Made by a program: the position numbers and the translations under genes. From Solimicrobium sp040544425 (GTDB taxonomy: Bacteria > Pseudomonadota > Gammaproteobacteria > Burkholderiales > Burkholderiaceae_D): a stretch of DNA of 14,039 nucleotides. The DNA is taken from positions 1 through 14,039 of the forward strand of contig JBEONO010000042.1 of the NCBI GenBank assembly GCA_040544425.1. Reading direction: 5' to 3'. Below, in pieces: positions 9,733 to 14,039 of the stretch. Position 1 is the first letter of the stretch. Each line of letters begins with the position of its first letter. A model generated the notes under the pieces. That model was not told the origin of the DNA. It did not search any database and saw only the letters and a program-made list of their open reading frames with translations.

Positions 9733-10778
9733 TGGCCACCAAAGGTAATAAGCGCATGCAGGAATTAATGGGCCTGACTGACGAAATTGAACCAACTAGC
9801 GGCAAGCTGGATGAACGCAAAGACCGCGGATTCAAACATTCAGCAACACAACAAATTGACTCGATTACTGGGAAAGACAAAGCCGAAGAGAGAGCTCTCG
9901 AAGCGGAAGAACGGGCGTCAAAAATTGAGGCGGAACTGGCAATTACAAAAAGTGTAATGAACATTCCTCTTGATAAATTGGTCGAGGTTCAGGGTCGACG
10001 CAGAACGCTGTCTGAGAACAATTATCAAGAATTGAAACGAAATTTGGAACAACATCCTTTGGCGTCACCAATTTCGGTACGTCCTATTGCGAATGGAATG
10101 TTTGAAATTACGTCTGGGCATAATCGAGTATCAATTTATAAAGAATTGCGGGCAGAGTTTCCTGGGCGTTTCGACACGATAAAGGGGTGGATTGACGAGT
10201 CAGAAACAGAATCTGCAGAAGAGCTGGGTATTTATGCAAATCTTTTGCATTCCGATTTACCGGACTTTGAAAAATATCTCGGATTTAAAAAGATTGCAGC
10301 ACTAAACGCAGACACGGTTAAAACTCATGACGATTTGGCGAAGAGGACCGGAATTAACCGGAGAACCGTTTCCCAAATCATGTCAATCGATGATTTACCA
10401 GATGAAGCAAAAGATCTATTAGCCAGACAACCACACTCATTTGGTTCAAAAGCGTTGGAAGCAATGGCTGCAGCTTGTAGGGAAGGAAGACAAGCGTTGG
10501 TGATCGAGGCAATGATATTGGTCATTGATAAAGCTATTGACCAGCAACAGGCTATAGACAAGGTTTGGAGTGTACCGGCTACGCCAAAAAAGAAGAGAGA
10601 ATTAACATCTCGCCCTGAACCGATCACTTACATGGTGGGCCGTTCAACATATTGCAGCTACGTCCGATCGGAGAAAAGGATCGCAATTAATTTTAAGTCA
10701 GCGGAAGATGCCGCCGAAATTGAAGAAGCTGTTCAAGAAATACTGAATAAACAGGCAGAGCGTCGTCGCAATAAGTAA
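9732..10778 (+). CDS. parB: ParB-type partition protein (centromere-binding CTPase fold)
   Basis: The partner of ParA, expected to bind parS and load along the plasmid. I prefer the ATG at 9732 (348 residues), which overlaps the parA stop as TAATG and follows GGAG, over an ATG 5 codons earlier. Numbering is from this start. After a charged, coiled-coil-like segment (about 45-75, AEERALEAEERASKIEAEL) comes the ParB/Srx fold: IPLDKLVEVQGRRR, SPISVRPI (112-119) and GHNR (129-132), in place of the usual GERR box. An HTH follows at about 199-221 (DDLAKRTGINRRTVSQIMSI). A basic linker (KKKREL) leads to a small C-terminal domain that probably dimerises. The 21-bp palindrome 39 bases downstream is its likely target (inference). 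Confidence 0.93.
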   Translation: MATKGNKRMQELMGLTDEIEPTSGKLDERKDRGFKHSATQQIDSITGKDKAEERALEAEERASKIEAELAITKSVMNIPLDKLVEVQGRRRTLSENNYQELKRNLEQHPLASPISVRPIANGMFEITSGHNRVSIYKELRAEFPGRFDTIKGWIDESETESAEELGIYANLLHSDLPDFEKYLGFKKIAALNADTVKTHDDLAKRTGINRRTVSQIMSIDDLPDEAKDLLARQPHSFGSKALEAMAAACREGRQALVIEAMILVIDKAIDQQQAIDKVWSVPATPKKKRELTSRPEPITYMVGRSTYCSYVRSEKRIAINFKSAEDAAEIEEAVQEILNKQAERRRNK

Positions 10779-10816
10779 ATTACAAACACAAATCCTTAAT
10801 AATCAATGACTTACAC

Positions 10817-10837
10817 GTTTGGCGAAGTTCGCCAAAC
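10817..10837. promoter_or_regulatory. parS: 21-bp perfect palindrome, candidate parS centromere
   Basis: GTTTGGCGAA (10817-10826) and TTCGCCAAAC (10828-10837) are perfect inverted arms around a single G. The next bases form a second palindrome, CCTTA-AA-TAAGG (10837-10848). It is the longest perfect palindrome I found in the window, follows parB directly, and has no T-run, so it does not look like a terminator. P1-like systems have parS just downstream of parB. I found no second full copy. The symbol is a proposal from position and symmetry. Confidence 0.55.
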
Positions 10838-10841
10838 CTTA

Positions 10842-10856
10842 AATAAGGGAATTAAT
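10842..10856. repeat. 15-bp sequence repeated inside parA (9241-9255)
   Basis: AATAAGGGAATTAAT occurs exactly at 10842-10856, next to the parS candidate, and at 9241-9255 inside the parA coding region, in the same orientation. At 9243-9259 it forms part of a near palindrome, AAGGGAATTAATTCCTT. The match could be chance in AT-rich DNA or a secondary partition-complex site. Confidence 0.35.
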
Positions 10857-10894
10857 GCAATAATTTTTTTAAACTAACGTCCTCGAAAACAAGA

Positions 10895-10918
10895 AAGCCC
10901 CGATTGGCGTCGGGGCTT
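10895..10918. terminator. Intrinsic terminator after parAB
   Basis: AAGCCCCGA (10895-10903) pairs perfectly with TCGGGGCTT (10910-10918) around the loop TTGGCG. The right side continues TTCTTGT, a short U-rich tail; A-rich sequence on the left could serve the other direction. It separates parAB from the next gene, which therefore needs its own promoter. Confidence 0.75.
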
Positions 10919-11038
10919 CTTGTAAGTCGCTAAGGATTTCTCATACAAAGCAACAATTTGTGAGTGCAAATGAATTGTAGCCCCGAGCAATCTGAAGCGC
11001 AAGAGGAATTACTTACTTTTTGTGTTTTCGGAGCCTTC

Positions 11039-12046
11039 ATGACTACATATGAACAGGTTGTGGACGAACTCGTCCCTGCTTCCCCTCGTAATCTTCCTAA
11101 TCGCATACTTAAAGCGATAGACAATGCACTTCACCTCGGTGGCCTGCCGCGTAGTATCCGCGCCACACTTGCTGACATAGCTCGCTTCGTTCCCCAGGCT
11201 AGTCCATTCGAATCGGTTTTCGCACACAAGAAAAAAATAGCGGAACGCACTGGCGCCAGTGAGCGAACCGTCTACAGACATCTCCAAGCGCTTCAAGAAA
11301 AAGGCCTCATCGAAGTCCTAAACCAGGAACGAAAAAGCCGTAACGGGCGCTTCGCGGTCGCCCGTATCCGCTTAACACGTCAGGCCGCTGAACTCCTGGG
11401 GTTCGTACAAGCGACTTTCGCCAGCGAAACGCCCTCCCCTACAACGCCACAAAACGATGTTATGCACAGCCCACCGTCTGCCATTATGTCAGCCGGCCAT
11501 ACGTTAACTGTACCCACTCTCTCAAAGAATCAACCCACCACACAAACTAAAAACGGTCTGCCTATCGATTTGAACTGGCTGACAGGTCAAGGCGTCTCCA
11601 AGTGGGGTATTTTTAAATTGATGCGACTCGCCAAAGAAAACCAAAAACTTTTATCGGACATTGTCCTGGTAGCACAGGTTCATCTGAGCGACAAACGGGG
11701 AGGGGGCTTATTTGGCTATCTGGCTACACTGTGCCGCAGTACCTCCGACTTTGCTTATGCAGCCAGACTGGAACGCCAACGGGTAGTCGATTTACAGCAA
11801 GAGCAAATTAAGAAAGAAAAGGTGCGTCGTTTCCGGGAACGATTCAGAAACACCACACTCACCAATCGACGTCAATCGATGTTGTTCATCATCGACGGCA
11901 AGGCCCGATTCGCCCAGGTGATCGGGCCCAAAGGATGCAGCACCATGCCGCTCAACGATGTGACCGAGTTTATCGACGGAATGGAATCCGGCAAACTGAC
12001 GCTCGCCACATTAGCGACAGAAAACCGTTTATTAGGAAGAGGGTAG
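11039..12046 (+). CDS. Winged-helix DNA-binding protein, possible plasmid replication initiator
   Basis: A 335-residue protein with a helix-turn-helix at about 64-85 (HKKKIAERTGASERTVYRHL) and a basic wing (NQERKSRNGRFAVARIRL, about 95-113). The type is also seen in replication proteins (HTH_36 / replication-protein-O-like). A low-complexity Ser/Thr/Pro-rich linker (about 125-180) leads to a second domain with GVSKWGIFKLMRLAKEN and a charged helix (LQQEQIKKEKVRRFRERF). I chose the ATG at 11039, which has GGAG 5 bases upstream; a GTG at 10964 would add 25 residues with no good ribosome site. Its place right after parAB and a terminator is usual for a plasmid rep gene, but I see no iterons, so the role is tentative and a transcription regulator is the alternative. 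Its 3' end overlaps the convergent recombinase by 15 bp. Confidence 0.6.
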   Translation: MTTYEQVVDELVPASPRNLPNRILKAIDNALHLGGLPRSIRATLADIARFVPQASPFESVFAHKKKIAERTGASERTVYRHLQALQEKGLIEVLNQERKSRNGRFAVARIRLTRQAAELLGFVQATFASETPSPTTPQNDVMHSPPSAIMSAGHTLTVPTLSKNQPTTQTKNGLPIDLNWLTGQGVSKWGIFKLMRLAKENQKLLSDIVLVAQVHLSDKRGGGLFGYLATLCRSTSDFAYAARLERQRVVDLQQEQIKKEKVRRFRERFRNTTLTNRRQSMLFIIDGKARFAQVIGPKGCSTMPLNDVTEFIDGMESGKLTLATLATENRLLGRG

Positions 12047-13831
12047 GGCGGTGGGATCGGATTCGGGCGCCTCCAGCGCATCAAAAAAGAGACCAGCCCG
12101 TTGAATCATTTCCTGTTCTTCGGTTTGTACATAAATCGACGTGGTCGCAATACTGTCGTGACCGAGCAGGCGCCGCATCACTTCTACCGGGATACCCTTT
12201 TTGACGCCGACCGAACCGAACGTGTGCCGGAAAGCGTGCGCCGTCGTCGTCGTCAATTGCTGACGTTCGTCGACGTCAAACTCGGCAGAGGGATCGTTCA
12301 GAATATGTGCAATGGCCACTTTCACGACCCGATACAGCGCAGCCGGCACGTAACCCACATAGTGCGTCGGATCAGCGGGTTTCTTTTTGGAAGGATGAAT
12401 GGCCAGTGGAATGATGGGGGCCAAAAGAGGGAAGTCAGATGACGTGTTTTCGGACAGGCCACGGTCTTCCCAATGCGCACGCAGGGCGGCCAAGGTACGA
12501 TCGCTAATGGCCACGATCCGGTCCTTATTCCCTTTACCATGCACCAGTAATTGATGCACGTTACTGGCATGGCGACTCGGCTTCAAATTACTTTTCATCG
12601 CTGTCACGACTTCATTGCGCCGGCAACCGGCGTCCCCCATCAGTAAAATAGCGGCCAGCGCAATACGATATTGTGCCTGCTCGGGCTGACAGGCCTGGCT
12701 GGCAATCGCCACGACAAACTTTTTCCAGAGCGTCTCCGGCAACGCTTTCTCGATTTGCATCGCATACACCGGTTTGACTGGTTTGGGGAGCTTGACGGCA
12801 ATCCAGGGATTGCCCGCCAGATAGCGCACGCCCACCCAAAATTCGAACATCGCCCGGCACATGCGCAGCGCCTGCAGCTGGGACGACTCGGACAATCCTC
12901 TCGTCGAAAACGGCTTCCAGACACCCGAGTCGAGGGCACGGGGAGTACCCCGAAATGCTGCGGGCGGATCCTTGATGAACGCCACATAGGCCACACAATC
13001 GTCGACCAGAAAGGAAGAGAGCGGCTTCTTGGCCACCAACAGGGCAAAGTAAAAGAAGCGCTGCAGTTCCTTGTAATACGCCCGATAGCTCTCGGCTCTG
13101 CCGGCATGGCGCGACAGGAACGCTTGAATGGCGTGTTGGTCCGTTCTGGCGGCGATATAACAAAAGAGATCGGCCCGATTGGCGCCACGGGATCCGTCCA
13201 GGTCCGCTGGAATCGTCAATTGCTCGATCGGGACAAAGGGGATGGGCGCGCCATCGCCCACAACGACGCGTTGTACGGCAGGGTAGGGCAGGGCGGTTTT
13301 ATCGATCAACTCCAACAGGCCCAGGGATTGACTGTGCCGATCGATCCACGTCTCGATGACGGTCGCGCGCTGTTTGCCGATCCGGGGCACACCCCGCCAC
13401 CAGGTCGCGCCGCGTTGCACCATCAAACCGATCAGATCTTGAAGTGTGTGTAAGCCCTCACTCCTTAAAGCGGAGACCGTTTTCGGACGAAACCATTGCG
13501 CGATCAAATGACTGAGCTGGGGCACCGGTTTCGGTGCATCGGCCGCTTTGACCAGGATCTCCAGGGCACGGGTGGTGACGGCGCCACCTTGCCGGGCGTG
13601 CTGCAGGCTGGCGGCCAGTGCCGGATTATTCGCGATCGAGCGCTCCACCAAATCGGCCCGCATGTCGATCAAAAACCGCTCCAGCCCGCCGGTAACCTGG
13701 GGCGATTCCTCGCTGTAATACAAATGAGCAATTTTTGAGACCGGGATTTTCAGGCAGTAGGCACGTAGCGCGGTGTAATCGGCGCGGTTATACGAGGTCA
13801 ACGGCAACACAATGTCGGTATGCTGGGTCAT
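12032..13831 (-). CDS. Large tyrosine recombinase (phage-integrase family) with HhH-like N-terminal domain
   Basis: A site-specific recombinase of 599 residues. The catalytic domain has the full set: Arg404 in AGCRRNEV, Lys433 in HGKGNKDR, His532 and Arg535 in HAFRHTF, His558 in LLGHDSIATTSIYVQ and the nucleophile Tyr567. A SAM-like core-binding domain (about 225-350) comes before it. The first ~170 residues are unusual for this family. They include WFRPKTVSALRSEGLHTLQD and GATWWRGVPRIGKQRATVIETWI (about 113-163), which looks like a helix-hairpin-helix; I associate this with the DUF3701-type integrases of Burkholderiales plasmids (from memory). It may resolve plasmid multimers or move a cassette. 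A -10-like TATAGT (minus strand, 13913-13908) lies upstream with no clear -35. No strong ribosome site is visible. Confidence 0.9.
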   Translation of the reverse strand: MTQHTDIVLPLTSYNRADYTALRAYCLKIPVSKIAHLYYSEESPQVTGGLERFLIDMRADLVERSIANNPALAASLQHARQGGAVTTRALEILVKAADAPKPVPQLSHLIAQWFRPKTVSALRSEGLHTLQDLIGLMVQRGATWWRGVPRIGKQRATVIETWIDRHSQSLGLLELIDKTALPYPAVQRVVVGDGAPIPFVPIEQLTIPADLDGSRGANRADLFCYIAARTDQHAIQAFLSRHAGRAESYRAYYKELQRFFYFALLVAKKPLSSFLVDDCVAYVAFIKDPPAAFRGTPRALDSGVWKPFSTRGLSESSQLQALRMCRAMFEFWVGVRYLAGNPWIAVKLPKPVKPVYAMQIEKALPETLWKKFVVAIASQACQPEQAQYRIALAAILLMGDAGCRRNEVVTAMKSNLKPSRHASNVHQLLVHGKGNKDRIVAISDRTLAALRAHWEDRGLSENTSSDFPLLAPIIPLAIHPSKKKPADPTHYVGYVPAALYRVVKVAIAHILNDPSAEFDVDERQQLTTTTAHAFRHTFGSVGVKKGIPVEVMRRLLGHDSIATTSIYVQTEEQEMIQRAGLFFDALEAPESDPTALPSS

Positions 13832-13947
13832 GGGCGTGAAGACGGTAAGGGTTCAAACCGGCAAACGTGCAACGATAAAACGGCTCGCCGAGGGCAATGG
13901 GGTGTCCACTATACCATGAACCGCGTTTAAAACAGCATTAATCACAA

Positions 13948-13969
13948 TGCGATAATGGCGCTTATCGCA
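13948..13969. promoter_or_regulatory. dif-like inverted repeat, candidate recombinase core site
   Basis: TGCGATAA (13948-13955) and TTATCGCA (13962-13969) are perfect inverted arms around the 6-base spacer TGGCGC. This layout, arms for two recombinase subunits around a 6-8 bp crossover region, is that of tyrosine recombinase core sites such as dif. It lies 117 bases upstream of the recombinase start codon. It could instead be an operator for a gene beyond the window. Confidence 0.45.
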
Positions 13970-13979
13970 CAGTTATTAA

Positions 13980-14015
13980 AACAATAAAATTGCCGGAAAA
14001 CCGGCCTTTATTGTT
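13980..14015. terminator. Strong hairpin, probable intrinsic terminator
   Basis: AACAATAAA (13980-13988) pairs with TTTATTGTT (14007-14015), and GCCGG (13992-13996) pairs with CCGGC (14001-14005) around an AAAA loop, with three unpaired bases on one side and one on the other. AT-rich runs follow (AAAAAATTATTTTTTT). It may end transcription of a gene lying beyond 14039 or be bidirectional. Confidence 0.6.
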
Positions 14016-14039
14016 AAAAAATTATTTTTTTGCCTGCGC

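Noticed and set aside
10953..10978. Imperfect hairpin ACAATTTG / CAAATGAATTGT before the winged-helix gene
   Set aside because: Pairing needs a two-base bulge and no regulatory class fits; kept only as a weak possibility.
10964..11038. GTG-started 25-codon extension of the winged-helix protein
   Set aside because: No ribosome site precedes the GTG, while the ATG at 11039 has GGAG at good spacing and begins the structured part.
12612..13188. Long frames of about 180 codons inside the recombinase gene
   Set aside because: They are on the same strand in other frames of a clear gene with full catalytic motifs; their sequences are rich in Arg/Ser/Cys and match no family.

Overview
The window looks like accessory or plasmid DNA from a betaproteobacterium, probably of the order Burkholderiales. 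That placement is an inference from protein style: a Comamonadaceae-like bacteriophytochrome operon, and a large tyrosine recombinase of the type common on Burkholderiales plasmids. It is not a database result. Base composition is a mosaic. The phytochrome operon is GC-rich with GC-rich codon use, the parAB block is clearly AT-rich, and the recombinase is GC-rich again.

Left end (1-1995): insertion-sequence debris. A 5'-truncated IS1634/IS4-type DDE transposase (+) lies next to an N-terminal remnant of an ISNCY/IS1202-like transposase (-). The remnant's outer end carries two near-identical 18-bp direct repeats. This end cuts into a response-regulator gene after about 26 codons.

Light-sensing operon (1984-7654, all on -): in transcription order, heme oxygenase (bphO), bacteriophytochrome histidine kinase (bphP), single-domain response regulator, hybrid kinase (REC-PAS-HisKA-HATPase-REC), and the IS-truncated response regulator. 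The last four genes are joined by stop/start overlaps (20 bp, ATGA, TAATG, ATGA), so translational coupling is likely. BphO should make biliverdin, BphP should bind it at Cys44 and sense red/far-red light, and the downstream proteins should carry the phosphate. The end of the relay has been lost. BphP has Tyr where the GAF domain normally has a conserved chromophore-contacting His.

Upstream of the operon, on the same strand, is a VapB-like antitoxin and a VapC-like PIN toxin whose C-terminal half is lost or scrambled (7703-8221). A 12-bp direct repeat lies on each side of the pair.

Plasmid-type backbone (8265-14039): an intergenic region with a well-formed parA promoter and an embedded palindrome; parA (with an N-terminal DNA-binding extension) and parB, overlapping by one base; a 21-bp perfect palindrome that is a good parS candidate; an intrinsic terminator; and a winged-helix protein that may be the replication initiator. 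Convergent with it, and overlapping its 3' end, is a 599-residue tyrosine recombinase. Upstream of the recombinase gene is a dif-like inverted repeat with 8-bp arms and a 6-bp spacer. The window ends in a strong hairpin. I recognised no tRNA, rRNA or CRISPR array.
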